The position numbers and the translations under genes are program-made. From NCBI GenBank assembly GCA_023395615.1, contig JAEWYP010000066.1, positions 1 through 27,125 of the forward strand: 27,125 nt of DNA, in the 5' to 3' direction. Of the stretch, positions 15,002 through 22,557 are shown piece by piece. Source of the DNA: Bacillota bacterium (GTDB lineage: Bacteria; Bacillota; Clostridia; Christensenellales; Aristaeellaceae). The notes beneath the pieces are model-generated. The model had not been told where the DNA came from. It worked only from the letters and a program-made list of their open reading frames with translations, and did not search any database. The stretch's first letter is position 1, and every line of letters begins with the position of its first letter.

Positions 15002-15630
15002 CAGGTTCTGATAAAGTCCGTGCGGCATCCCGGAGCTTCCCCTGCCGGAAATGGAATCCCATTTTGACGTCCCTGCTCGATACAGCGCATCATCCAAACC
15101 AAATTATGCGCCAAATTGCGAAGAACCTGCATCCCTTCCGCGTCTTCTTCTGCCTGCGTTGGGTTGGAGCCATGCACCATTGGCCAGTAACTGGAAGATA
15201 CGACAGGCATGCCGTTAATCATCGGGTACTTATAAAGGGCTTCCAGACTGGCCGTCGTGCCGGCACGACGAGCGGTCACAACGCACGCGGCAGGTTTCCC
15301 CGCAAAAACGGCGTCTCCGTCGCCCGCGTAAAACATCCTGTCCAGAAAGGATATCAACGTACCGTTCGGTGAGGCGAAGTAGACCGGAGAAGCAATCACC
15401 AGCGCGTCCGATGTTTCCATCTTCTCAAGTGTAGCGTTTACCTCGTCGTCAAAGGCGCGGCAGCGACCGTCGCAACGGTTACAGGCAATGCAACCGCGGA
15501 TCGCTTTATTGCCAACTGTAACAATTTCCGCTTTCACCCCATTGTCTGCGAAAATTTTAATCATTTCGTCCAGTGCGCGCCGTGTGGTTCCGTGTTCGTG
15601 GGGGCTTCCATTCAGTAATAAAACCTTCAT
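15001..15630 (-). CDS. NAD(P)H-dependent FMN reductase / iron-sulfur flavoprotein-like oxidoreductase
   Basis: The 209 residues begin with a flavodoxin-like strand and phosphate loop, MKVLLLNGSPHEHGTTRRAL, that binds FMN. GCIACNRCDGRC carries four cysteines (47, 50, 53, 57) in a C-x2-C-x2-C-x3-C arrangement. In iron-sulfur flavoproteins a similar compact motif holds a 4Fe-4S cluster; here the last gap is slightly short, so a cluster is likely but not certain. IASPVYFASPNGTL is the second flavin-contacting segment. Such enzymes pass electrons to quinones, flavins or other acceptors. The start follows a strong AAGGAGGAGG. It lies 30 bases after the small lipoprotein gene and is probably co-transcribed with it. 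Its stop codon abuts the terminator of the convergent uppP transcript. Confidence 0.88.
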   Translation of the reverse strand: MKVLLLNGSPHEHGTTRRALDEMIKIFADNGVKAEIVTVGNKAIRGCIACNRCDGRCRAFDDEVNATLEKMETSDALVIASPVYFASPNGTLISFLDRMFYAGDGDAVFAGKPAACVVTARRAGTTASLEALYKYPMINGMPVVSSSYWPMVHGSNPTQAEEDAEGMQVLRNLAHNLVWMMRCIEQGRQNGIPFPAGEAPGCRTDFIRT

Positions 15631-15660
15631 GTGTCCTCCTCCTTACCCGATAACGCATCG

Positions 15661-15894
15661 TTAGCCGTTGTATCCGGGCGCTGCCGTTTCCTGCACGGGG
15701 GCATCCGTGTTTTCAACCGGTATATCGCTATTCACTGTCTGCTGCTGCGGCGCATCTGTTTGGGCAGCCTCCTGTGTAGCAACCGCTGTGTCGGGCGCCT
15801 GGCTTTGAAAACTATTCTCGCTGTTGACTGTTGCGCAGCCTGCCAGCGAAAGCGCCATCAGCAGACAAAGCAGCGCGAGTAATGTCTTTTTCAT
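15661..15894 (-). CDS. Small secreted lipoprotein, low-complexity
   Basis: This 77-residue protein has a lipoprotein signal peptide with the lipobox LAGC, giving an acylated Cys at 20. The rest is a polar stretch rich in Gln, Thr, Ala, Pro and Asp with no fold that I recognise, probably disordered. GAAAGGTGG precedes the ATG by nine bases. An ATG four bases upstream is in another frame and leads nowhere. It is the first gene before the flavoprotein. Function is unknown. The lipobox shows that this organism does make lipoproteins, which makes the missing lipobox of the ABC importer's binding protein notable. Confidence 0.75.
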   Translation of the reverse strand: MKKTLLALLCLLMALSLAGCATVNSENSFQSQAPDTAVATQEAAQTDAPQQQTVNSDIPVENTDAPVQETAAPGYNG

Positions 15895-15949
15895 TCATTA
15901 CTACCACCTTTCTTAAACGTTACCGGGCATTTCCGTCCGGAACGAAACC

Positions 15950-15958
15950 ATTATAACA
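15950..15958 (-). promoter_or_regulatory. Extended -10 promoter for the lipoprotein-flavoprotein pair
   Basis: The minus strand reads TGTTATAAT, a full extended -10 element, about 55 bases before the lipoprotein start. No good -35 box lies 17 bp upstream. It is back to back with the pyrophosphatase promoter. Confidence 0.6.
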
Positions 15959-15976
15959 CAAAACGGGATGCTGTTC

Positions 15977-16005
15977 TTTACAATCCCGGCAGTGCTTGTT
16001 ACAAT
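15977..16005 (+). promoter_or_regulatory. Promoter of the inorganic pyrophosphatase gene
   Basis: TTTACA (15977-15982) and TACAAT (16000-16005) are 17 bp apart, and TGT directly precedes the -10, making it extended. The leader to the start codon is about 20 bases. Confidence 0.75.
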
Positions 16006-16032
16006 AAACAGGCAAAAGAGAGGAGGCGCCCT

Positions 16033-16566
16033 ATGACGAATATCTGGCACGACATTTCCCCCTCGCGCGTTACTCCGACCGATTTTATCGCCTGTGTGGA
16101 GATTGAAAAAGGCAGCAAGAAGAAATATGAGCTGGATAAAGAGACCGGCCTTCTGATTCTGGATCGAATTCTGTACACTTCCACGCATTACCCGAGTAGC
16201 TATGGCCTCATTCCGCGTACCTACGCAGACGATAACGACCCGCTGGATGTGCTGATTCTCTGTAGCGAAGTGATTCAGCCGATGAGTCTGGTTCGCTGTT
16301 ATCCGATCGGCGTAATCACGATGATGGATCAGGGGCATCTGGACGAGAAGATCATTGCCATCCCGTTTAAGGACCCAACTTATAACGGATACCATGATGT
16401 AAGCGAACTCCCGGCGCATATTTTCTCTGAGATGTCCCACTTTTTCTCCGTCTACAAGAGCCTGGAAGGAAAAGAAACGGTTGTGGATGAACTGCGCGGC
16501 GCACAGGATGCGCAGGATGTGATCCGCAAATGTCTGGATGCCTATGTGGATCGGTTCTGCCGATAA
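16033..16566 (+). CDS. ppa: Inorganic pyrophosphatase, family I
   Basis: This cytoplasmic enzyme hydrolyses pyrophosphate to two phosphates and pulls nucleotide-sugar and polymer synthesis forward. The 177 residues match bacterial family I. Key features are the EIEKGSKKKYELDKETG segment with substrate-contacting Lys and Glu residues, YPSSYGLIPRTY, and the signature DDNDPLD at 66-72 with the metal-binding aspartates. A strong GAGAGGAGG precedes the ATG. It has its own promoter. It would remove the pyrophosphate made by the sugar nucleotidyltransferase at 4650. Many Clostridia use the unrelated family II enzyme or a membrane pump instead, so a family I enzyme is a small lineage hint. Confidence 0.95.
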   Translation: MTNIWHDISPSRVTPTDFIACVEIEKGSKKKYELDKETGLLILDRILYTSTHYPSSYGLIPRTYADDNDPLDVLILCSEVIQPMSLVRCYPIGVITMMDQGHLDEKIIAIPFKDPTYNGYHDVSELPAHIFSEMSHFFSVYKSLEGKETVVDELRGAQDAQDVIRKCLDAYVDRFCR

Positions 16567-16605
16567 CGCAAATCCGTCTTCCCTTTACTCCGGGCAGAAA
16601 ATAGG

Positions 16606-16634
16606 TTGCATCCGTCACCGTTTCGGCGTAAAAT
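16606..16634 (+). promoter_or_regulatory. Candidate promoter of the GNAT-peptidase-esterase operon
   Basis: TTGCAT (16606-16611) and TAAAAT (16629-16634) are separated by 17 bp, about 70 bases before the GNAT start. No terminator is visible after the upstream pyrophosphatase gene, so some read-through is possible. Confidence 0.55.
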
Positions 16635-16706
16635 GAACTCGTTGCCAAAACGTTTACCTCATAAGGGCCGATCCATTGGGCGCCCTTGGAAAGGACGATC
16701 GCGTCT

Positions 16707-17510
16707 ATGCAGGTTTTTCACCCGGCGCAAACCACGAACGGCTTGCCTCCGGAAAACGTGTTTCTGGTGGCGGACAGTTCCAACACGACCGTCGCGGAAG
16801 GATACCTTGTTCAAACCTATCATCCGTATCTTTTCCCGGAAAGACCGGTGAATATTTATCTTAACTTGTATTCCAAAGGCCCGGGGCTGGATATGCTTTT
16901 AGGCGCATTGCTGGCCCGAGCCGTGCAGCTGCGTCAGCAAACGCCAAATTTAAAAGCGCGTGTTTTTGCGCAGGTAGGCATGCAGGATGCAGCCATGCTG
17001 TCGTTTTACCGGGAAAGCGGTTTTGCCGCCGATGACGCATTGGATGTCGTCCGTATTTTCGCACCTAACGCCAAACCCAGCGCCCCCATGGGATACGAGA
17101 TGGGGCTGGTTCCGCTGCAAAAGCAACTGGAACAAACCGCGTTTTTAATGCGGATGAACACCTACCGGCTGGATGCACTGCAACAGCCAATGTTACAACG
17201 ATATATGAGCCTGCCCCACTTTATCGCACTGTATATCTCACGCGGCCCCGAAATTGTTGGCGAAGCGGCGTTTACCGGTTCCGGTGACACCGCCAAACTG
17301 TTCGGTCTGTATGTGATGCCTAACTATCGCAGGCTCGGCATCGGCAAAACGCTGATCGCGGCCGGCATGAATCTGCTGACGGAACGCGGCGTTACCACGT
17401 TCGAGGCGGATGTGATCCGTCGAAACGTACCCCAGTGCAGGTTGGCGCAAAGCTGCAGGGCCACGTTCATCCGTACTGCATGCCTGTATCCGGGCATCAA
17501 TTTTGATTGA
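16707..17510 (+). CDS. Tandem GNAT-family acetyltransferase
   Basis: The protein has 267 residues from the ATG at 16707, with GGAAAGGA 11 bases upstream. A TTG 21 bases earlier overlaps that site and is rejected. Two GNAT-like halves can be seen. The first ends with AMLSFYRESGF near 96-106, the typical last helix-strand of a GNAT. The second has the acetyl-CoA pyrophosphate loop MPNYRRLGIGKTL at about 204-216. Only the second half keeps a clear R/Q-x-x-G-x-G/A motif, so the first is probably structural or degenerate. The end, RRNVPQCRLAQSCRATF, departs from the usual N-x-x-A...LY...GF pattern but stays in frame and closes on YPGINFD. Substrate unknown. Its stop TGA overlaps the start region of the next gene, implying translational coupling. 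Confidence 0.8.
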   Translation: MQVFHPAQTTNGLPPENVFLVADSSNTTVAEGYLVQTYHPYLFPERPVNIYLNLYSKGPGLDMLLGALLARAVQLRQQTPNLKARVFAQVGMQDAAMLSFYRESGFAADDALDVVRIFAPNAKPSAPMGYEMGLVPLQKQLEQTAFLMRMNTYRLDALQQPMLQRYMSLPHFIALYISRGPEIVGEAAFTGSGDTAKLFGLYVMPNYRRLGIGKTLIAAGMNLLTERGVTTFEADVIRRNVPQCRLAQSCRATFIRTACLYPGINFD

Positions 17511-17512
17511 GC

Positions 17513-18196
17513 ATGGAACCGCTTCGCTACGAACTGATCCGTTCCACACGAAAAACACTTGCGATCAGTGTGGATCGTGATGGACAGCTCCTCGTTCGCG
17601 CCCCCGTGTGGGCGTCTCAGAACCAAATTGATTCCTTTCTGTCGGACAAGCGGCGTTGGATTGATCAGGCACGCATTCATATGGCGGAACTTCCGGCACG
17701 TGAAACGCTGTCCGCCTCTCATGGCGCTACCTTTCCGTACTTAGGTCGCTCCATTACTTTACAGTACGTGAACACGTCACGCGCCACATTACGCGGAGAT
17801 ATTCTTTTTTTACCAATTACATCATCTCAGCAGGGCACGGTTCCTATTGTTCGCTGGCTGGAAACGCAAGCCCGCAAGGAATTATCGGCTCGCGTCACTC
17901 TTCTTGCCCAGCAATACGGTTTTCCTTCACCCCACTTTCGCCTTACCCGCGCAAAAGGCCGCTGGGGCAGCATGAGCGGCCGTGGCAACATCAACCTGAA
18001 CCGTGCGTTGATCCTGTGCCCTCCCGAAATGATCGATTATGTGATACTGCACGAACTGTGCCATATTCCGCAGCCTAATCATTCGCCTGCCTTCTGGGCG
18101 CAGGTGCAGCGCTGTCTGCCGGATTACAAAACCCGACGTGCCTGGCTGAAGGCACATAATTCGCTGATCGTTTACCTGCCTGACGGAAAAGCCTGA
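17513..18196 (+). CDS. YgjP/DUF45-type zinc metallopeptidase-like protein
   Basis: The 227-residue protein carries WGSMSGRGNINLN (151-163) and HELCHIPQPNHSPAFW (180-195). This is the HExxH zinc motif at 180-184 plus a third His at 190, as in the YgjP/SprT-like family. The family's usual Cys in WGSCS is replaced by Met. Members resemble minigluzincin peptidases; the physiological substrate is not known. Start: ATG at 17513 lies three bases after the GNAT stop, while TTG at 17507 would overlap that stop. Neither has a good Shine-Dalgarno, which fits coupling to the upstream gene. It is the middle gene of a three-gene operon. Confidence 0.85.
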   Translation: MEPLRYELIRSTRKTLAISVDRDGQLLVRAPVWASQNQIDSFLSDKRRWIDQARIHMAELPARETLSASHGATFPYLGRSITLQYVNTSRATLRGDILFLPITSSQQGTVPIVRWLETQARKELSARVTLLAQQYGFPSPHFRLTRAKGRWGSMSGRGNINLNRALILCPPEMIDYVILHELCHIPQPNHSPAFWAQVQRCLPDYKTRRAWLKAHNSLIVYLPDGKA

Positions 18197-18207
18197 GGAG
18201 GTTCGCT

Positions 18208-19365
18208 TTGCAAACGCCTGCCAAACCGAGGCCCCATCTTCTTTTTACAATCGGCATGCTGCTGATTTTCCTGCCGGTATTTTTTGGCCTCGCAGTGATG
18301 CGGGCAAGATGGTACGGCTGGCTGACGGCGGCATTTTCGTTCTATCTTCTTTTCTGGCTGCGCCGAAAACCGTTCTGGCAGGGCTGGCGGATCGTGTTAT
18401 GCGTTGCCGGAGCCTACCTGATCGCCTTCATCGGCCTGTACGCTTCTCGCCCCCTGTGGGACGTATCTCTGATGGCGCAAGTCGGCAGCGGCGCTGTGCG
18501 AACCTTTACCCGTCTGCCGGAAAAGGAGCAGAAGCTGGGTACCGCCCTGTTAACGGATTCCGGATGGACGCCGCCGGAGGGATATGAGTTGCGTGCGGTA
18601 CACCTGAGCAATTCGCAACTGGAGCTGCTGCTAAAAACCGGCTCGCAGAGCAAACATGCGGTTTTACAGCTGCATGGCGGTGCGTTCGTATCCGGAATGA
18701 ACGATATGTATCGGCAGTTTGCGCTGAAGTACAGCCAGCTTTTCGGGGACTGTCTGGTCGCTACGCTGGATTACCGGCTTGCGCCTGAATATCCCTATCC
18801 CTGCCAGCAGAATGATACCCTCGACGCGTGGCGCTATCTGACCGGTACGCTTGGGTATGCTCCAGGCACCGTGGTCGTTGCCGGAGACAGTGCAGGCGGG
18901 AACCTTGCGCTTTCCCTCGGCTTGCATCTGCGGGATATGAACCAGCCTATGCCGGAAGGTTTTGTATGTATGTCCCCCTGGGCGGATTTAAGCAACTCCG
19001 GCCCATCACATTATGATAACGCAACGATTGACCCTTCCTTTGGCATTGATGAAGAAGACTACCACGGGCAGGCGGTCGGTGTGAATACCACTTACCCGGA
19101 TGGGCTGGATGCGACCGCTCCCTATCTTTCTCCCTCTTTTGGAGATTACGCCGGTTTTCCCCCGATGTTGCTTCAGGCAGGCAGTATTGAAGTGTTGTTG
19201 AGCGACAGCCAGATGGTATATGACAACGCTATTGCTAACGGCGTTGACTGCACACTGACCGTCTATAAAGGTATGTTCCATGTTTTCCAGGGGGCGCTGG
19301 ACCTGGTTGTGGAAAGCCGAGAAGCCTGGGCTGAGGTTGGCCGTTTTCTGAACAGATTGCCCTAA
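18208..19365 (+). CDS. Membrane-anchored alpha/beta-hydrolase (HSL-type esterase)
   Basis: The protein has 385 residues. Three hydrophobic segments at about 11-30, 36-50 and 61-79 anchor it. A hormone-sensitive-lipase-type hydrolase domain follows: oxyanion motif LHGGAF near 155-160, LDYRLAPEYPYP near 187-198, nucleophile GDSAG with Ser228, likely acid Asp333 and catalytic His358 in KGMFHVFQ. These enzymes cleave short-chain or acetyl esters; the domain may face outward. The start is TTG at 18208, chosen because GAGGAGG sits six bases upstream and no ATG nearby has a site; the first Met codon is 16 residues in. Only 11 bases separate it from the peptidase gene. A membrane esterase alongside an acetyltransferase suggests acyl-group traffic on some envelope component, but this is inference. 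Confidence 0.85.
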   Translation: MQTPAKPRPHLLFTIGMLLIFLPVFFGLAVMRARWYGWLTAAFSFYLLFWLRRKPFWQGWRIVLCVAGAYLIAFIGLYASRPLWDVSLMAQVGSGAVRTFTRLPEKEQKLGTALLTDSGWTPPEGYELRAVHLSNSQLELLLKTGSQSKHAVLQLHGGAFVSGMNDMYRQFALKYSQLFGDCLVATLDYRLAPEYPYPCQQNDTLDAWRYLTGTLGYAPGTVVVAGDSAGGNLALSLGLHLRDMNQPMPEGFVCMSPWADLSNSGPSHYDNATIDPSFGIDEEDYHGQAVGVNTTYPDGLDATAPYLSPSFGDYAGFPPMLLQAGSIEVLLSDSQMVYDNAIANGVDCTLTVYKGMFHVFQGALDLVVESREAWAEVGRFLNRLP

Positions 19366-19425
19366 GGAAGCGATGAATCAATCCTTTTCTCACTTAAATC
19401 TGTGGCGCTCTGCTTTGGCAGCCGC

Positions 19426-19446
19426 GAAGTGATTAATGATTACTTC
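19426..19446. other. AT-rich hairpin between esterase and nucleotidyltransferase genes
   Basis: GAAGTGAT and ATTACTTC pair over 8 bp with one mismatch around TAATG, in the 144-base gap between these convergent genes. No long T-tract follows, so terminator function for either gene is uncertain. Nothing else was recognised in this gap. Confidence 0.35.
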
Positions 19447-19509
19447 CCTGCATTGTGATGAACAAAACTCGCGATCAGGCAAGGTTCACTCACTGTATTT
19501 TTTCTCCGG

Positions 19510-20166
19510 TCAATCGTCTTTCTTCGGAATACCGCCCAATTCTCGGATTAATTGTCCTGCCCATGTAAAGAGTCGGCTCAGATTTTCTTCTGTTTCGCCC
19601 TCCGGCTCAAGCAGAAAACGGCGCTCTGTGTCCAATTTTGTCCACAACTCCTCACGTCTGCGAACCCGCTGCCCCGTACGGTATTCGTATTCCGACCGCA
19701 ACAAAAAGAACACGGGCTTCCGCATATCATAAAGAAATGTTTGTGAATGTCCAAAAAGAAAATGGTGGCAGCAAGCGTGATAGAGGCCGCACGCTGCCGT
19801 CAAAATATTGCGTATCAGGTCTTCCGCAGTAAAAAGCGGGCGTAAAAACTCTAGATCACCAACAATCGGTGTCGTGTCCTGATAAAGTGACAGTGCGTCG
19901 GCCTTGTCCCAGGCCAGCAGTTCCGCCTTGCCGCAGACAAAACCGCACAGTTTGTCCCGCTCCGATAAACGTTCTGCCGCTCTGTGATAAAGCCGCAGGT
20001 CGTCCATGCTCAGCGTATCCAGAATCAGCACCATATCAAGGTCGCTCTCCGGGTTTGCCTCACCGCGTCCATAGCTGCCCTGTAGTCCAATGCAGACGAT
20101 CCTTGTTCCAAAAACTTCTTCTACGGTTTTCCGATACTGTTCCAACCATACATTCAATTCGATCAT
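19510..20166 (-). CDS. Nucleotidyltransferase-domain protein (pol beta superfamily, aminoglycoside-NTase-like)
   Basis: The 218 residues begin with an antitoxin/ANT-like fold: GSYGRGEANPESDLDMVLI at about 30-48 is the GS-x10-DxD core of the polymerase-beta nucleotidyltransferase superfamily, with Asp42 and Asp44 as metal ligands. The remainder is helical and rich in aromatic residues and His/Cys (CCHHFLFGH), resembling the substrate-binding half of aminoglycoside or lincosamide nucleotidyltransferases and of MNT/HEPN-related proteins. No HEPN partner is adjacent, so a toxin-antitoxin pair is unlikely. Resistance function is possible but not shown. AAGGAG stands seven bases before the ATG. A strong hairpin lies immediately upstream in the leader. 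Confidence 0.7.
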   Translation of the reverse strand: MIELNVWLEQYRKTVEEVFGTRIVCIGLQGSYGRGEANPESDLDMVLILDTLSMDDLRLYHRAAERLSERDKLCGFVCGKAELLAWDKADALSLYQDTTPIVGDLEFLRPLFTAEDLIRNILTAACGLYHACCHHFLFGHSQTFLYDMRKPVFFLLRSEYEYRTGQRVRRREELWTKLDTERRFLLEPEGETEENLSRLFTWAGQLIRELGGIPKKDD

Positions 20167-20186
20167 CCATTTTCTCCTTTCATGGC

Positions 20187-20216
20187 AACAACGTACGAGA
20201 AAACTCGCGCGTTGTT
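20187..20216 (-). promoter_or_regulatory. Leader hairpin just upstream of the nucleotidyltransferase RBS
   Basis: AACAACG...CGTTGTT (7 bp) and CGAG-AAAA-CTCG (4 bp) stack with a two-base imperfect step between them. The hairpin lies about eight bases upstream of the AAGGAG site on the minus strand. Its place suggests control of translation or attenuation. Confidence 0.5.
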
Positions 20217-20323
20217 AAGGGATGTGCCGGAGGATCCATTCGATTCATGGGGCGTGGTCATGCCTGACAGGCACTGCAAGAGTGGTATCGTACATGCCAG
20301 GCAAATGACCATTCTTCCTGTTA

Positions 20324-20345
20324 CGGCTGCTATGCGGCTGCTATG
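20324..20345. repeat. 11-bp perfect tandem duplication
   Basis: CGGCTGCTATG occurs twice in a row and is followed by CGGC. It sits in the 232-base non-coding stretch between the importer operon and the nucleotidyltransferase. Two nearby palindromes, TGCCTGACAGGCA (20261) and TGCCAGGCA (20295), share a TGCC/GGCA core. Confidence 0.5.
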
Positions 20346-20398
20346 CGGCAGATACGGGAAATTTCGTATATTTTTCGAAAGCTGATCCCGATTTTGAT

Positions 20399-21391
20399 CT
20401 AACGGCCGCCTTTATCATACGGAATGCCTTCCGATTTAGGCGCACGGCTCTTCTTGCTGGTCAAAATCAGAACAATCATCGTAACAATATAGGGCAACAT
20501 CAGGTAGATATATTCCGAACTCTTCACCCCTTCAAAATGCGGAAGGAACGGAATAGAGCCCGCATAGGAACCCACAATTTTAAACAGGGCGAAAAACAGG
20601 CTGGCGCCCAGAATGTTCAGCGGTTTCCAGTTGCCGAAGATCATTACTGCCAGCGCAAGGAAGCCGTAACCTGCCACGCTGCTCTGGAAGCCCGACCCGG
20701 CCGCTACCGTAAAGGCAAATCCGCCGATTCCGCCCAAAAATCCGGAAATGGATACGCCCAGATAACGCATCTTATACACATTGATACCCACGCTGTCCGC
20801 CGCTTGCGGATGTTCCCCGCACGCGCGCAGGCGCAGCCCAAGGCGTGTTTTATACAGCACGATGATGGCTACAATCAGCAGGAGAAACGCAATTGGGGTA
20901 GACAGAAACAGACTCTTAAAGATAAACCGTTCCAGAAAGCCGTTTCCGGCCGCCATACCGAAGTTTTCCTGGGTGATTCGCACCCAGTTGGGAATCAGGA
21001 TGGTCGTTTGGCCCTGCCCCTGAATGGCCCAGGTCAGCACAATCGCAAAAGCAGGTGCCAGCATGTTGAGCGCCGTGCCGCCGATCGTCTGATCCGCTTT
21101 CAGCCGTATCGAGGCAAAAGCCAGCAGTAGGCTGAAAATTACACCGGAGAAAGCGGCAACCAAAATCGCAATCAACACGCTTAGCTGCGGATGCGCCGGG
21201 CCAAAACCGCTGGCGTCCACCATACGCAGGAACAGGCAGCTGAACAACGCGCCGATCACCATAATCCCTTCCAGCGCGATGTTGATGATACCGCTGCGTT
21301 CTGAAAACATACCGCCCAGCGCCACCAACAGCAACGGTACCGCGAACAGAACTGTACCGCTGAGGATATCCGCAATTACATTGGCAGTCAT
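20399..21391 (-). CDS. ABC nucleoside importer permease (YufQ/NupQ-like)
   Basis: This 330-residue membrane protein belongs to the BPD_transp_2 family, with about nine hydrophobic segments. GGMFSERSGIINIALEGIMV near the N-terminus is the typical conserved loop of this permease, and LGLRLRACGEHPQAADSVGI near the middle is the cytoplasmic loop that contacts the ATPase. It pairs with the preceding permease to form the channel for purine nucleosides. Its ATG overlaps the previous stop by four bases, so the two are translationally coupled. It is the last gene of the operon. No strong terminator follows; only weak stems with short T runs are seen between 20350 and 20398. Confidence 0.9.
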   Translation of the reverse strand: MTANVIADILSGTVLFAVPLLLVALGGMFSERSGIINIALEGIMVIGALFSCLFLRMVDASGFGPAHPQLSVLIAILVAAFSGVIFSLLLAFASIRLKADQTIGGTALNMLAPAFAIVLTWAIQGQGQTTILIPNWVRITQENFGMAAGNGFLERFIFKSLFLSTPIAFLLLIVAIIVLYKTRLGLRLRACGEHPQAADSVGINVYKMRYLGVSISGFLGGIGGFAFTVAAGSGFQSSVAGYGFLALAVMIFGNWKPLNILGASLFFALFKIVGSYAGSIPFLPHFEGVKSSEYIYLMLPYIVTMIVLILTSKKSRAPKSEGIPYDKGGR

Positions 21392-22557
21392 TTCAACGTC
21401 TCCTCCTTCTTAACAGACTTCGCTTCGATCTCCGAAGGCTGATCGTCTTCCGCGTTGATGTTCTCCGTCTGGTTTCGGATGAACAATTTGCCAATCCAAC
21501 CGCGCATCAGCAGGGCGAAAGCGCTGAGGTAGATGATCGTCGCAATGATAATATCAATGATCTCACGGGAGTATTCCGGCTGCAGCGCGTCGCCGCCCAC
21601 CTGAATATAGCTGATAAAGAGAGCGCTGAAGATAGTACCAATAGGATTGGAACTGGCCAGCAAAGCAACCGGGATGCCGTTAAAGCCCATCCCGAGCAGG
21701 CTTTTCACCAGCGTGTACTGCGCGGTCCCGCTTAAGTAGTACAGCCCGCCGCCAATCCCTGCGAGAGCGCCCGAAATCGTCATGGACAGGATAATATTTC
21801 GCTTCGCGTCAATCCCGGCGTAGTTGCTGGCATGGCGGTTATATCCGCAGGCTTTCAGCTCGTAGCCGAACGTGGTGCGGTTCATTACCACCCAAATCAC
21901 GACCGCAATCAGAATCGCTATGACTACGCCCAGATTGATGTAGTTGGAGCCAAAAAGCTGATCCAAGCCGGCCTTCGGGATTGTCGCATTTGGGTTATAG
22001 GCCATAAATTTTCCGCTGGTAAGCGCCGCGGTACGGTCTTTATTAATCGCACCCCAGGCATTGGCAAGCATCAGCGGCATATTATTGATACTCAGGTTTA
22101 CGACGAAAAGAGCAATCCAGTTGAACATAATGGAAGTAATAACTTCGTTTACGTTGAACAGCGCCTTGCAGATACCGGGGATCGATCCCAGCAGCGCGCC
22201 GCCGACCATCGCCAGCACAAGGCCCATCCACCAGGGCAGGCGGAACTGCACAACCCCTACCAGCGCGAAGAAAGCGCCCAGCGTGTATTGCCCTGTCGCT
22301 CCGATGTTAAACAGTCCGGTTTTAAACGCAAACGCAACCGCCAAACCCGTCATCAGCAGCGGCGCGCTCTGGTAAAACACCTTGGCAAGTTTTTCGCTGG
22401 AGGCAATCCCTGTGGTCATCAGGTTATCAAACCCGGTGATGGCAAACGAGGGGTTAAAAATAAACAGCAGCAGAAGACCGAACAGCAGCCCCAGGATAAT
22501 CGAAATCAGCGATGCCGTACCGTTAATAATACCGGTACGGTTCCTGCGGTTCTTCAT
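21388..22557 (-). CDS. ABC nucleoside importer permease (YufP/NupP-like)
   Basis: This 389-residue permease has a BPD_transp_2 domain with about ten hydrophobic segments. KTGLFNIGATGQYTLGAF (about 79-96) is the conserved N-terminal loop, and GYELKACGYNRHASNYAGI is the cytoplasmic coupling loop. The C-terminus is a polar, acidic tail of about 25 residues. It is slightly longer than its partner, as in the B. subtilis YufP/YufQ pair. Both ends overlap neighbours by four bases, giving a fully coupled ATPase-permease-permease unit. Confidence 0.9.
   Translation of the reverse strand: MKNRRNRTGIINGTASLISIILGLLFGLLLLFIFNPSFAITGFDNLMTTGIASSEKLAKVFYQSAPLLMTGLAVAFAFKTGLFNIGATGQYTLGAFFALVGVVQFRLPWWMGLVLAMVGGALLGSIPGICKALFNVNEVITSIMFNWIALFVVNLSINNMPLMLANAWGAINKDRTAALTSGKFMAYNPNATIPKAGLDQLFGSNYINLGVVIAILIAVVIWVVMNRTTFGYELKACGYNRHASNYAGIDAKRNIILSMTISGALAGIGGGLYYLSGTAQYTLVKSLLGMGFNGIPVALLASSNPIGTIFSALFISYIQVGGDALQPEYSREIIDIIIATIIYLSAFALLMRGWIGKLFIRNQTENINAEDDQPSEIEAKSVKKEETLK

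Noticed and set aside
14730..15062. Minus-strand open frame across the hairpin module
   Set aside because: It crosses the end of uppP, the terminator and the end of the flavoprotein gene, and lacks a ribosome binding site. It is better seen as a by-product of the structured element.
19510..20166. MNT/HEPN toxin-antitoxin module
   Set aside because: The nucleotidyltransferase core fits, but no HEPN-type gene with an RxxxxH motif is adjacent on either side, and the protein is longer than minimal MNT antitoxins.
20182..20385. Possible 67-residue plus-strand protein upstream of the nucleotidyltransferase
   Set aside because: It has no ribosome binding site, starts inside the leader hairpin, ends in a tandem duplication and has no family features; at most it is a gene remnant.
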